Assembly: GCA_019234745.1 (NCBI GenBank)
Contig: JAFAKZ010000251.1
Coordinates: 1-19,496, forward strand
Direction of reading: 5' to 3'
DNA length: 19,496 bases
From: Burkholderiales bacterium
GTDB taxonomy: Bacteria; Pseudomonadota; Gammaproteobacteria; Burkholderiales; Chitinimonadaceae
Shown piece by piece: positions 1-7,057 of this stretch. Position 1 is the first letter of the stretch. Each line of letters begins with the position of its first letter. The position numbers and the translations under genes were made by a program. The notes below the pieces were generated by a model. That model was not told the origin of the DNA, ran no database searches, and saw nothing but the letters and a program-made list of their open reading frames with translations.

Positions 1-84
1 GCAACCGTTGATCACAAGTCCGTGGCGCAGCGGCAGCCAGAAGCGCAGCATAACCATGCGCGAGAGCCCGACGCGTTACCCTGA
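1..84 (+). CDS. Possible 3' tail of a gene entering from the left edge
   Basis: Frame 1 is open from the first base to a TGA at 82-84. It would encode a 27-residue polar tail rich in Gln, Ala, Glu and His, which looks like a natural C-terminus. Nothing in it identifies a family. A competing reading exists on the minus strand: an ATG at 57-55 opens a frame that runs off the left edge, starting MVMLRFWLPLRHG. I see no good ribosome binding site for it. Either could be real, or neither; the stretch is too short to decide. Confidence 0.2.
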   Translation, partial: ATVDHKSVAQRQPEAQHNHAREPDALP

Positions 85-140
85 GAGGCCGCCAGCCTAG
101 CGAACCTCTGAGCGGTCCATTAACGAGCGTGAGCGAGGCT

Positions 141-232
141 CCCTCGCGGCTGCGAGGGCGGGGGGAGTGGAATCAATCAGCGAGGAATCGTTGAATATTC
201 CACGGTCCGTAAGCGCCCGGGTTTCCCGGGCG
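141..232 (+). other. Two GC-rich hairpins in a gene-free stretch
   Basis: The gene-free region 85-286 holds two perfect inverted repeats. The first is CCCTCGC (141-147), loop GGCT, GCGAGGG (152-158). The second is CGCCCGGG (214-221), loop TTT, CCCGGGCG (225-232). Neither is directly followed by a T-run; a short TTTT occurs about 11 bases after the second. They could end transcription of the gene on the left, or fold in the 5' leader of the small peptide gene at 287. I see nothing else in this stretch. Confidence 0.4.
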
Positions 233-286
233 GACGCTGACGTTTTGATCTGCCACATAACGCAGATTTATCCCAGGAGCGCCATC

Positions 287-427
287 ATGCAAACACATCT
301 CGATTCCCATCATGCCGAGCATTACCACGCGGATAATGACCACCCCATCGATGACAGGTTCGACGGCATGCTGGTTCTCGGCTTGCTGATCATGGTGTGC
401 GCCGTGGTCGCCGCTTTCATCGTTTAG
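287..427 (+). CDS. Small His-rich single-span membrane peptide (46 aa)
   Basis: The product is a 46-residue peptide with two parts. Residues 1-27 are hydrophilic with six histidines (4, 8, 9, 12, 14, 19) and many Asp residues. Residues 28-46 form one hydrophobic helix (LVLGLLIMVC then AVVAAFIV) reaching the C-terminus. An AGGAG at 275-279 lies seven bases before the ATG, which supports this start over the longer in-frame opening at 167 that would run through the hairpin. A strong hairpin at 454-478 follows the stop, so it looks like a one-gene unit. The layout suggests a tail-anchored inner-membrane peptide with a cytoplasmic or metal-binding His/Asp face; that is inference. I do not recognise a family. 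Confidence 0.6.
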   Translation: MQTHLDSHHAEHYHADNDHPIDDRFDGMLVLGLLIMVCAVVAAFIV

Positions 428-453
428 CGCCAACGCGTTGCAACCGAATGCGC

Positions 454-478
454 CAACGGGAGCCCGGAGCTCCCGTTG
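454..478 (+). terminator. Hairpin terminator after the small membrane peptide
   Basis: A perfect 10-base stem, CAACGGGAGC (454-463) with GCTCCCGTTG (469-478), closes a 5-base CCGGA loop and is followed by GTCATTT, a weak T-tract. It sits 27 bases after the stop of the small peptide gene and 85 bases before the next start, as expected for an intrinsic terminator. Confidence 0.65.
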
Positions 479-563
479 TCATTTCGCCGTCCATACCGCC
501 CACCCGCTGCCTAATCGCGCCAATTGGCCTACACTGCAGACAGGCCACAAATCGTAGAACACC

Positions 564-1223
564 ATGCATCTGCTTGCCCACCGCGGGTTCCACTTCGAAC
601 ACCCAGAAAACACGCTCGCCGCCTTCGAGGCAGCGCTTGGCATCGGCTTCGAGGGCATCGAGACCGATGTGCGCGTGAGCGCCAACAACGAACCCGTTCT
701 GTTCCACGACCGCATTGCGCGCAACGGCGTGCCCGTGGCCTCGCTCACACGCAAGCAGCTGTCGGAGCTGTGCGGCTACACGGTGCCCACGTTGACGGAA
801 GCGCTCGAGGCATTCCCCGGTGCGCATTGGAATATCGAGATCAAGACGCCAGCCGCAGCCAGCCTGGCCCTGCCCATCCTCACCCGCTACGACGAGACGC
901 ACCGCCTCCTGGTGACCTCGTTCCGCCACGACATCGTGCTGGCGGCTGCCGAACTGCTGCAGGCGGAATGTGGGCTGCTCAACGCGCACCGCCCGGCCGC
1001 CATCAATACCCTGCTGCACGCCGCCCTGCCCCATCGCAACCTGCGTACGCTCGTGTGGGATTGCGAGATCGTCGACCCCGATGTGCTGCGCCAGGCCAAC
1101 GCACTGGGCTTTCACAATATCGTCTACGGCGCCAAAACGGCCTATGAGCACCAGCTGATGCGCGAATTCGGCGTGCACGCGATCATCACGGACTATCCGC
1201 AACATGTAGGTCTCTTGCAGTAA
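564..1223 (+). CDS. Glycerophosphodiester phosphodiesterase family protein
   Basis: This 219-residue protein is predicted to hydrolyse glycerophosphodiesters to glycerol 3-phosphate and an alcohol, in the cytoplasm since no signal peptide is visible. The GDPD barrel motifs appear in order: AHRG (His6-Arg7), ENTLAAF, FEGIETDVRVS with metal ligands Glu33 and Asp35, LFHD with catalytic His48, NIEIK with Glu92 and Lys94, and the C-terminal ITDYP motif. It is at the short end for the family, with a compact region between strands. The ATG at 564 directly precedes the conserved first strand; no good ribosome binding site precedes it, and TAGAAC at 555-560 and TACACT at 530-535 are possible -10 elements. 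It stands alone between a terminator and the dapA promoter region. True substrate is unknown. Confidence 0.9.
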   Translation: MHLLAHRGFHFEHPENTLAAFEAALGIGFEGIETDVRVSANNEPVLFHDRIARNGVPVASLTRKQLSELCGYTVPTLTEALEAFPGAHWNIEIKTPAAASLALPILTRYDETHRLLVTSFRHDIVLAAAELLQAECGLLNAHRPAAINTLLHAALPHRNLRTLVWDCEIVDPDVLRQANALGFHNIVYGAKTAYEHQLMREFGVHAIITDYPQHVGLLQ

Positions 1224-1338
1224 ACCGGTCTTTTCGCATCCCCGAGGAACCTCCAACGCCGCTTGCAGTCTGGAGTCTCGGTATGTGTGCTTCCTGTGTG
1301 TGGGCAATACCCCTAACAGCTTCTATGCCCAGTAGCGA

Positions 1339-1355
1339 CGATTCGGTTAGAATCG
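1339..1355 (+). promoter_or_regulatory. Hairpin overlapping a -10-like box upstream of dapA
   Basis: CGATTC (1339-1344), loop GGTTA, GAATCG (1350-1355) is a perfect inverted repeat 34 bases before the dapA start. It overlaps TAGAAT (1348-1353), a good match to a -10 box, though no clear -35 lies 17 bases upstream. It could be a promoter with an overlapping operator, or a chance palindrome. I see no lysine riboswitch in the 166-base gap. Confidence 0.35.
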
Positions 1356-1389
1356 AAGTTTGATCCCTTCCGCCGTACGGATAGAGCCC

Positions 1390-2268
1390 ATGTTGAAAGG
1401 TAGTCTGGTCGCGATCGTGACCCCGATGTTCGAGGACGGCAGCCTCGATTTCCCCAGCTTGAAGAAGCTGGTGGATTTCCATGTCGCGTCCGGCACGGCT
1501 GGTATCGTCGCCGTTGGCACGACCGGCGAATCGGCCACGCTCGATTGCGACGAACACATCAAGGTGGTAAAGGCCGTCGTGGAATACGCTGCCGGTCGCG
1601 TCAAGGTGATCGCCGGCACGGGTGCGAACTCGACCAAGGAAGCGATCGACCTCGGCTTGGCGGCCAAGCAGGTCGGTGCCGACATGTCCTTGTCTGTGGT
1701 GCCCTACTACAACAAACCGACGCAGGAAGGCATCTACCAGCATTACAAGGCCCAAGCCGAAGCGGTGGACCTGCCCTTGCTGATGTACAACGTGCCGGGC
1801 CGCACCGTAGCCGACATGAGCAACGATACAGCGCTGCGCCTGGCTGGCCTGCCCAATATCGTCGGCCTCAAGGACGCCACCGGTGATATCGGCCGCGCCT
1901 GTGACCTGTTCCTGCGTGCTCCCAAGGATTTCGCGCTGTACTCGGGCGACGACGCTACGGGCCTCGCCTTCATGCTGCTGGGTGGCCATGGCGTGATCTC
2001 CGTCACGGCCAATGTGGCGCCCAAGCTGATGAGCGAAATGTGCGCTGCAGCGCTGCGTGGCGACATTGCCGCAGGCCGCGCCGCAAACGACAAACTGCAG
2101 GCTCTGCACAAGGACCTGTTCATCGAAGCCAACCCCATCCCGGCCAAGTGGGCTGTCAGCCAACTTGGACTCATGCCGGCAGGCCTTCGCCTGCCGCTTA
2201 CGCACCTGTCGGCCTCGGCCGAAGCCCCGGTTCGCGCCGCCATGCGCCAAGCCGGCATCGAGATTTAA
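1390..2268 (+). CDS. dapA: 4-hydroxy-tetrahydrodipicolinate synthase
   Basis: DapA condenses pyruvate with L-aspartate 4-semialdehyde, the committed step of lysine and diaminopimelate synthesis in the cytosol. The 292-residue product has the same length as the E. coli enzyme, and its key residues fall at the same numbers: Thr44-Thr45 in GTTGES, Tyr106-Tyr107 in PYYNKP, Tyr133 and Arg138 in YNVPGRT, and Schiff-base Lys161 in GLKDATGD. The frame is open further upstream to an ATG at 1360, but MLKGSLVAIVTP is the family N-terminus, so 1390 is the start. Only a weak GGATAGAG precedes it. bamC follows after 17 bases, an arrangement known from many beta- and gammaproteobacteria. Confidence 0.97.
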   Translation: MLKGSLVAIVTPMFEDGSLDFPSLKKLVDFHVASGTAGIVAVGTTGESATLDCDEHIKVVKAVVEYAAGRVKVIAGTGANSTKEAIDLGLAAKQVGADMSLSVVPYYNKPTQEGIYQHYKAQAEAVDLPLLMYNVPGRTVADMSNDTALRLAGLPNIVGLKDATGDIGRACDLFLRAPKDFALYSGDDATGLAFMLLGGHGVISVTANVAPKLMSEMCAAALRGDIAAGRAANDKLQALHKDLFIEANPIPAKWAVSQLGLMPAGLRLPLTHLSASAEAPVRAAMRQAGIEI

Positions 2269-2285
2269 CGGAAACGCCACTTCTT

Positions 2286-3500
2286 ATGCGATATACCCGC
2301 CTCAGCGCGACGATTGCCGCGACCCTGCTGCTCGCCGGCTGCGCTAACACGACGTTCCATATCCCCTTCTTTGGCAAGGACGACAAGGCCAAGGAATCCG
2401 AGTACGCCAAGTCGCGTCAGGAAATCAAGAACCAGTCGCTCGAAGTACCGCCTGACCTGAGTGCGCCCGACACCAATACCAACTTTGCCATCCCCGGCAT
2501 GGACACCCGCCTGAGCACGGAAGGCAAGAAGGTCCTGCAATCAGGCACCGTGCTGCCGAAGTTCACCAAGGTGCGCATGGAGAGCGCGGGCGACGTGCGT
2601 TGGCTGGTCGTCAACGCTGCGCCGGAAGTCGTGTGGCCGCTGGCACGCCAGTTCTGGATCGACCAGGGTTTCGCACTGAGCAAGGACGACCCGACCGCTG
2701 GCCTACTGGAGACCAACTGGCTGGAAGAGCATCCGGAAGTCCCCGGCAGCTTCATTCATTCCTGGTTCTCCCGCACCCTGGGTTCCACCTATTCGTCGGG
2801 CCGCATCGACCAGTACGGCATGCGCCTGGAGCGCGGTACGGAGCCTGACAGCACGGAAATCTACATCACGCACCGTGGCATGGACGAAGTCTACGTCGAC
2901 GCGCAAAACAAGGATTCCCGCGCCGTACGCTGGCTTGAGCGCAAGCCGCAGCCGGAACGCGAAGCGGCCGAACTGAAGCTGCTGCTGGTCCGTCTTGGCG
3001 TGAACGCCGAAATCGCCGGCGAAGTGCTCGACACGGCGCCTAAGCAGGTCGCCTCAGCCGGCGCGGACACCGCAGCCGGTGAAACAAAGGCCAACGGCAG
3101 CCCCGTGCTGGACCGCGCTACCCTGATTACGCCGGCAGATGGCAAGCGCTTTATCCAGCTGCACGAAAGCTTCGACCGCGCATGGCGCCGCGTAGGCCAG
3201 GCGCTGGAACGCGCCGGCTACACCATCAACGACCGCGACCGTTCGCTTGGTATCTACTATGTTCGCCCGAGCGACTTCGTGGCCGCGAAGGACGACCCGA
3301 GCTTCTGGCGCAAGCTGGAATTCTGGAAGAGCGACGAGGACAAGAAGAAATCGACCGACAGCAAGGGCCCCGAGTACATCGTGATCGTGGCAGGCAAGGA
3401 TCCGGAAACGACAGTACGCGTTGGCACGCGTGACGGCAGCCAGCTGGCCGAAGTCCCGTCGACCAATCTGCTGAAGTCCCTGGTCGGCGAGCTGCGCTAA
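2286..3500 (+). CDS. bamC: Outer membrane protein assembly lipoprotein BamC
   Basis: BamC (NlpB) is a lipoprotein of the BAM complex that inserts beta-barrel proteins in the outer membrane. The 404-residue product starts with a lipoprotein signal peptide (lipobox LAGC, Cys19), then a flexible stretch with the BamC hallmark SLEVPPDLSAP around residues 51-61, then two helix-grip domains (about 85-235 and 275-400) separated by an Ala/Gly-rich linker near 245-265. The SLEVPPDL and THRGM motifs resemble betaproteobacterial versions. It is longer than the E. coli protein (344 aa), mainly through the linker and a charged insert near residues 340-360. The open frame extends upstream into dapA, but only the ATG at 2286 places the signal peptide at the N-terminus. 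Co-transcription with dapA is likely; a terminator follows. Confidence 0.92.
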   Translation: MRYTRLSATIAATLLLAGCANTTFHIPFFGKDDKAKESEYAKSRQEIKNQSLEVPPDLSAPDTNTNFAIPGMDTRLSTEGKKVLQSGTVLPKFTKVRMESAGDVRWLVVNAAPEVVWPLARQFWIDQGFALSKDDPTAGLLETNWLEEHPEVPGSFIHSWFSRTLGSTYSSGRIDQYGMRLERGTEPDSTEIYITHRGMDEVYVDAQNKDSRAVRWLERKPQPEREAAELKLLLVRLGVNAEIAGEVLDTAPKQVASAGADTAAGETKANGSPVLDRATLITPADGKRFIQLHESFDRAWRRVGQALERAGYTINDRDRSLGIYYVRPSDFVAAKDDPSFWRKLEFWKSDEDKKKSTDSKGPEYIVIVAGKDPETTVRVGTRDGSQLAEVPSTNLLKSLVGELR

Positions 3501-3521
3501 GCGCCCTCCTCTTCGAGTCAC

Positions 3522-3556
3522 AACACGCCCTGGCCCAAAGCTGGGGCGTGTTTATT
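3522..3556 (+). terminator. Terminator of the dapA-bamC operon
   Basis: AACACGCCC (3522-3530) pairs with GGGCGTGTT (3544-3552) around a 13-base loop, and the second arm runs into TTTATTT. It lies 21 bases after the bamC stop. The stem and T-tract make a good intrinsic terminator on the plus strand. Confidence 0.85.
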
Positions 3557-3661
3557 TCAGCTGTCCGAATATCGATTTCCGTAAGTCAGCTGCTCCTCTG
3601 CGGGCGTAGAATCGGCGCGGCAGTCTATTATTTGTTCAAGTCACCCTAGGTACGCCCGATC

Positions 3662-4258
3662 ATGTCCAAATTGCACGAATCGACCATCCACCATCTGCAT
3701 CCCACCCAGCTGACAGTAGGCATGCGCGAAGTGCACGACAAGATGAAGCGCCTGCAGCATATGCAGCCGCATGAGCAGCAGGAATTCATGCGCGCGCACT
3801 TGATCCCGGCCGTGCTGGGCCCGCAGCAGAGGCTGTATATCACCGACCATCACCACCTGGGCCGCGCAGCCTATGAGGCCGATGTGAAGACGGGCTTCTT
3901 CGAGGTGCAGGCTGACCTATCGGCGCTCGATATGGACGCCTTCTGGACCGAGATGGAAAAGTCGGCCTGGGTGCACCCGCTGGACGAATTCGGCGTGCGC
4001 CACCACTTCTCGTCCATCCCCAACCACCTGGAAAAGCTCAAGGACGACCCTTACCGCTCGCTCGCGGGCTTCGTACGCAACGCCGGCGGCTATGAAAAGA
4101 CGCACGCGGCATTCGCCGAATTCCTCTGGGCAGACTTCTTCCGCCGCCATATCGAAGCGGAGGACCTGCATCACAGGTTCGACTCGGCCGTCGAACGCGC
4201 CATCGCGCTGGCGCAGAGCGACATCGCGTCGACCTTGCCGGGCCACAAGAAGGCCTGA
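3662..4258 (+). CDS. ParB-like protein (ParBc_2 / putative ParB-like nuclease family)
   Basis: The 198-residue protein resembles the ParB-like family known as ParBc_2. Visible features are the N-terminal HPTQLTVGMREV strand-turn-helix, the LYITDHHHLGRAA segment (residues 58-70) typical of a ParB/sulfiredoxin-like nucleotide-binding fold, the DPYRSLAGFVRNAGGY stretch (129-144) and a C-terminal helical region with FLWADFFR. It has no helix-turn-helix and no signal peptide, and it is unusually rich in His. There is no parA neighbour and I see no parS-like site, so a role in chromosome partition is unlikely. Biochemical function is unknown for this subgroup. It has its own intergenic region with a TAGAAT box at 3607-3612 and only a weak AGG before the start. 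Confidence 0.7.
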   Translation: MSKLHESTIHHLHPTQLTVGMREVHDKMKRLQHMQPHEQQEFMRAHLIPAVLGPQQRLYITDHHHLGRAAYEADVKTGFFEVQADLSALDMDAFWTEMEKSAWVHPLDEFGVRHHFSSIPNHLEKLKDDPYRSLAGFVRNAGGYEKTHAAFAEFLWADFFRRHIEAEDLHHRFDSAVERAIALAQSDIASTLPGHKKA

Positions 4259-4283
4259 AGCAAACCTCAAGCAAACAAAAAGA

Positions 4284-4303
4284 GCCCGGCTTATCGGCCG
4301 GGC
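4284..4303 (-). terminator. Terminator of the S53 peptidase gene
   Basis: GCCCGGC (4284-4290), loop TTATCG, GCCGGGC (4297-4303). Read on the minus strand the hairpin is followed by TCTTTTTGTTTG, a proper T-tract, so it terminates the leftward peptidase gene, whose stop is 60 bases away. On the plus strand there is no T-tract, so it probably serves the ParB-like gene only poorly. Confidence 0.8.
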
Positions 4304-4363
4304 CCAAAACACCAACGCAAAATCGGTTCAGGGATTACCTATCCTGCGTCATTACATGCTGGA

Positions 4364-5992
4364 TCAGAATCCACCGTTGGTCTGGATGTAGCTGTTCAGC
4401 GCACCCACGTCGATGCTGCCCCAGCCCGATGCATAGTCCCAGCCGCTTTGGGCGGACCAAGCGCCATTAGAGCCGTTGGTCACATCGTGGAACAGCTGCG
4501 GGTTGTTGGCAGCCACGTTGTAGATGGCCGCTGCCGGGAAGCTGAAGGCGTTGTTGTTGGCTGACTCGATACGTGCCCAGAAGCCCGTGAACAGCGGTGC
4601 AGCCAGGCTGGTGCCGCCGATGGTCTGGGTCTGGCCGTTGACCAGCACGTTGGCGCCGCTGGCCGGATCGGCATCGAACGACACATCGGGCACGCCGCGC
4701 TGGGTCGACGAACCTAGCACGCCCGAATTGGCCTGCCAGGTCGGAGCGGCTTCCGTGCTGCTGATGCCGCCACCCGTGCCGTTCCACACGCTTTCGCTGT
4801 TGTAGCTGGTGCCGTTGGCATCGACCGTGGTGCCGCCGATGGCCATCACGTACGGCGACACGGCCGGGTAGCTCTGGTCGTTGCTGCCGTCGCCGCACTC
4901 GTCCGAACCGGAGTCGCCCGTCGAGACGGAGAATATCTGGCCCTGGGCCACAGCCGTCTGCAGGATCTGGTCGACCGAGGCCACCATGCCGTCGCTATTG
5001 GCGCCGTCTTCACACTCGCCCAGCGACACGTTCACGACCTTGGCCTGGTTGTCGCTCTGGGCCTTGTTGATGGCGGCCGTAATGTCGGCGTTGGACATGG
5101 ATGGCGCCACGTAGAAGATCATCTGCTTAACCTGGCCACCTGCAGCAGCGATGATGTCCTGGCTGTCCAGGTTCCATTCGCCGATACCGCTCGTGTCGGA
5201 CGTCGGCGTACCGGCGTTGACGACCGACGTGTTGACGGTCGGGAAGCCTGCGTTGCTGGTGAACGTGTTCAGGTCGGCGATGGTCTGCGTCAGGTCGCCT
5301 TCCGAGATGATACCGACAACGGTATTCGTGGCAGGCGGCAGACCATCGGCGTCATAGATGGTCGAGAAGTCGGTCGGATTGTGGCCGTTCACGCTCATCG
5401 TGTGCATGCGGCCGCCCAGTTGGGAAGCGTGCTGCACCGTGTGCATCATGGTGACAGTCTGCAGGCCTTCCACAGCCAGCACGGTGTCGCCCAGCGACTG
5501 CGGAACCATCGCATCGGACACGTTGGCGAACGCCTCGCGACCCTGCACGGTGACGCGATGCAGCTTGGTATGGAAGGCCGTGTTGACTGCGCCGGCGGAG
5601 CCGTCAGCCGTGATCACCAGATTGTTGGCAGCAACGTGGATGTTGCTGAAGCCAGCCTGGGACAGGTGAGCGACGACGCTATCGACCTGATGCTGCGTCG
5701 GCGCGTGGTGCTTCATGAATTCGGCCGTGCTCAGGAAGTGGTGCGACTTGCCGCTCTGGATACGGCGGGTCAGGCTGTCCAGGTCAGCCTTGTTGCGCAG
5801 CTTGAGCGTCACGGCCACATGAACCCGCTGGCCCGACGCCAGCGCCGAGCTCGGAAGAATGGCGCCGCGAGCTGCCAGCTTGCCGACGACCGGGTGTGCG
5901 TGGGTTGCCGTGCTCACCCAGTTCTCTGCGTGAGCGGCGATACCCAGCGATGCGACCAGCGCGAAGGCCAGCTTCTTTTGCTTGAACATCAT
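4364..5992 (-). CDS. Secreted S53 family serine-carboxyl peptidase (pseudomonalisin/xanthomonalisin-like)
   Basis: This 542-residue preproprotein is a pepstatin-insensitive, acid-acting serine-carboxyl endopeptidase of the sedolisin family, expected outside the cell or in the periplasm. A signal peptide (residues 1-22, ending AAHA) precedes a propeptide (about 23-198) with the activation-domain fold. The catalytic domain shows GEWNLDSQD with Glu272 and Asp276, Asp360 in SVSTGDSGSDE for the oxyanion hole, and nucleophile Ser462 in GGTSLAAP. The C-terminal calcium site is visible as HDVTNG (Asp503) and GWDYASGWGS. All catalytic residues are intact. Cys pairs in the catalytic domain (GECEDG, DECGDG) suggest a disulfide. 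AGGAG lies about ten bases before the first of two adjacent ATGs; the start could equally be 5989. It is a monocistronic unit with a strong terminator. Confidence 0.95.
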   Translation of the reverse strand: MMFKQKKLAFALVASLGIAAHAENWVSTATHAHPVVGKLAARGAILPSSALASGQRVHVAVTLKLRNKADLDSLTRRIQSGKSHHFLSTAEFMKHHAPTQHQVDSVVAHLSQAGFSNIHVAANNLVITADGSAGAVNTAFHTKLHRVTVQGREAFANVSDAMVPQSLGDTVLAVEGLQTVTMMHTVQHASQLGGRMHTMSVNGHNPTDFSTIYDADGLPPATNTVVGIISEGDLTQTIADLNTFTSNAGFPTVNTSVVNAGTPTSDTSGIGEWNLDSQDIIAAAGGQVKQMIFYVAPSMSNADITAAINKAQSDNQAKVVNVSLGECEDGANSDGMVASVDQILQTAVAQGQIFSVSTGDSGSDECGDGSNDQSYPAVSPYVMAIGGTTVDANGTSYNSESVWNGTGGGISSTEAAPTWQANSGVLGSSTQRGVPDVSFDADPASGANVLVNGQTQTIGGTSLAAPLFTGFWARIESANNNAFSFPAAAIYNVAANNPQLFHDVTNGSNGAWSAQSGWDYASGWGSIDVGALNSYIQTNGGF

Positions 5993-6306
5993 TTTCTACT
6001 TTCTCCTTTGTACTTTCGTGATGCCACGGCCACTTGACCGTGGCGCTTAACGCCCGCACCACCCCTTTCTCCGCATGGGGTTTTGTCCGGCACTGGCGTA
6101 TCGCCTTTTTTGGCGACGCGGAATGTTTGCCCATAAGTAATCTTCTTGTAAAATATGACATAAACATATGTTGCTATTTTGCATCTGTTTGTTTCTGTTC
6201 TGTTTCCACTAGATATCGCGCAAATCGGCCTGTGTGGCCGCAAAGCGAACAGCGGGCAGGTCCAAGTCGAACCCGCCCGCTGCCAGAACAACGCAAAGCG
6301 GAAAAA
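5993..6306 (-). promoter_or_regulatory. Leader and upstream region of the S53 peptidase, with an AT-rich island
   Basis: This gene-free stretch holds several small structures. GCCACGG (6023-6029) pairs with CCGTGGC (6038-6044) about 30 bases before the peptidase start. TCGCC (6101-6105) pairs with GGCGA (6112-6116) around six T. Positions about 6121-6215 are clearly AT-richer than the rest of the window and probably contain the peptidase promoter, although I could not pick a convincing -35/-10 pair. If the promoter is there, the mRNA has a leader of more than 100 bases able to fold. Confidence 0.4.
6250..6282 (-). terminator. Hairpin downstream of the chemoreceptor remnant
   Basis: CAGCGGGC (6250-6257) pairs with GCCCGCTG (6275-6282); an inner GGT/ACC match extends the stem across a bulge. 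It lies 25 bases past the stop of the remnant and is followed on the minus strand by TTCGCTTTG, a poor T-tract. It is most likely the surviving terminator of the former chemoreceptor gene. Confidence 0.55.
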
Positions 6307-6556
6307 TCAGATCTTGAAGCGCCCCACCAGCTGACCCAGGCTGGTCGCCCGCTGGCTCAACAGGTCGATGGCCTCGGCCGTTTCCTGCAAAGCATGGTCG
6401 GTCGACTGCGTCTTGACGCTGATCTGCTCGGACGGGGTTGCCAGCGATGTCACGGCAACCGACTACTCCTTGGTCGCCTCGGCAATCTGGCGCATGGCGT
6501 TAGCCAGCTGACCCAAGGTGGTCTTGATCGTGCTGATCTGTTCCGACGCCCCATAG
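6307..6556 (-). pseudogene. 3' remnant of a methyl-accepting chemotaxis protein gene
   Basis: On the minus strand the sequence encodes the C-terminal end of a chemoreceptor signalling domain: GASEQISTIKTTL, then IAEATKE, a TAG stop at 6465-6463, then SVAVTSLATPSEQIS and the family-typical end LLSQRATSLGQLVGRFKI with a TGA at 6309-6307. The stop sits where related receptors usually have Gln (IAEATKEQS), so one CAG-to-TAG change explains it. The two halves stay in the same frame, exactly 52 codons apart. Homology stops abruptly near 6556; the ligand-binding, HAMP and main signalling parts are absent from the window. It has no start codon and cannot make a working receptor. This is what is left after a deletion or rearrangement. 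Confidence 0.85.
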
Positions 6557-6659
6557 GATTCTCACTAAACCCAAGGTAGGCCGGGCATATCGTGGGCAAC
6601 CGTTTATCGGTCGGCAATTCCGTGTAGGATGACCCCTAACAGGCTCAGGACAATACCGT

Positions 6660-7025
6660 ATGAACATCGCAACACGATATTTGGCAGCTCTACTCGTCAG
6701 CCTAGCAGCCACCGCAGTCCTGGCCGACAAGGCGAGCAGCGTGCACTTCGACTTTTCCTTCCAGCTGCCGACCATCCAGAAGCTCTACCCAGACCATTAC
6801 ACCAAGATCACGCTGATCCTGGACCAGATCAGCGCCATGCCCGAAGGGGACGTGCCCAACTGGATCGTGCACAGCTTCGGCGCAAGCGATGTGATCTACC
6901 AGCCCACGCAGGCGGCCGGCAAATCGCAACGCCATCGGCTGGCCTTTACGCTGGATGGGATTCGCTACGATAGCTATGTGACAGTCAACAGCTACGACTC
7001 ACACAAGGTAATGCCGCGGTATTGA
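6660..7025 (+). CDS. Small exported protein of unknown function (121 aa)
   Basis: The 121-residue product begins with a clear Sec signal peptide (MNIATRYLAALLVSLAATAV, cleavage likely after LA at residue 22), so the mature protein of about 99 residues is periplasmic or secreted. The mature part mixes beta-prone stretches (VHFDFSFQL, RLAFTLDGIRYDSYVTVNSY) with a helix-prone middle. It has no cysteines and no motif I recognise. AGGA at 6647-6650 lies nine bases before the ATG, supporting this start. Its 5' region abuts the chemoreceptor remnant, so it may have arrived with the same rearrangement; that is inference. It converges on the minus-strand gene at 7058-7393, 32 bases away. Confidence 0.65.
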   Translation: MNIATRYLAALLVSLAATAVLADKASSVHFDFSFQLPTIQKLYPDHYTKITLILDQISAMPEGDVPNWIVHSFGASDVIYQPTQAAGKSQRHRLAFTLDGIRYDSYVTVNSYDSHKVMPRY

Positions 7026-7057
7026 CCTGACCCCGGCACGCGCTGCTAAGAATTGGT

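Noticed and set aside
1..286. A tRNA or other structured RNA gene at the left edge
   Set aside because: No cloverleaf or known RNA core could be drawn; only two simple hairpins are present.
1224..1389. A riboswitch ahead of dapA
   Set aside because: The 166-base gap is short and I see only one small hairpin, not the multi-helix layout of a lysine riboswitch.
1186..2280. Long minus-strand open frame opposite dapA (364 codons)
   Set aside because: It is the antisense shadow of dapA; the translation has no family features and lies fully over a sure gene.
2040..2285. Upstream extension of the bamC frame inside dapA
   Set aside because: The lipoprotein signal begins at 2286; the extension is dapA read in another frame.
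3556..3661. A parS-like centromere near the ParB-like gene
   Set aside because: No inverted repeat resembling the known parS site is visible.
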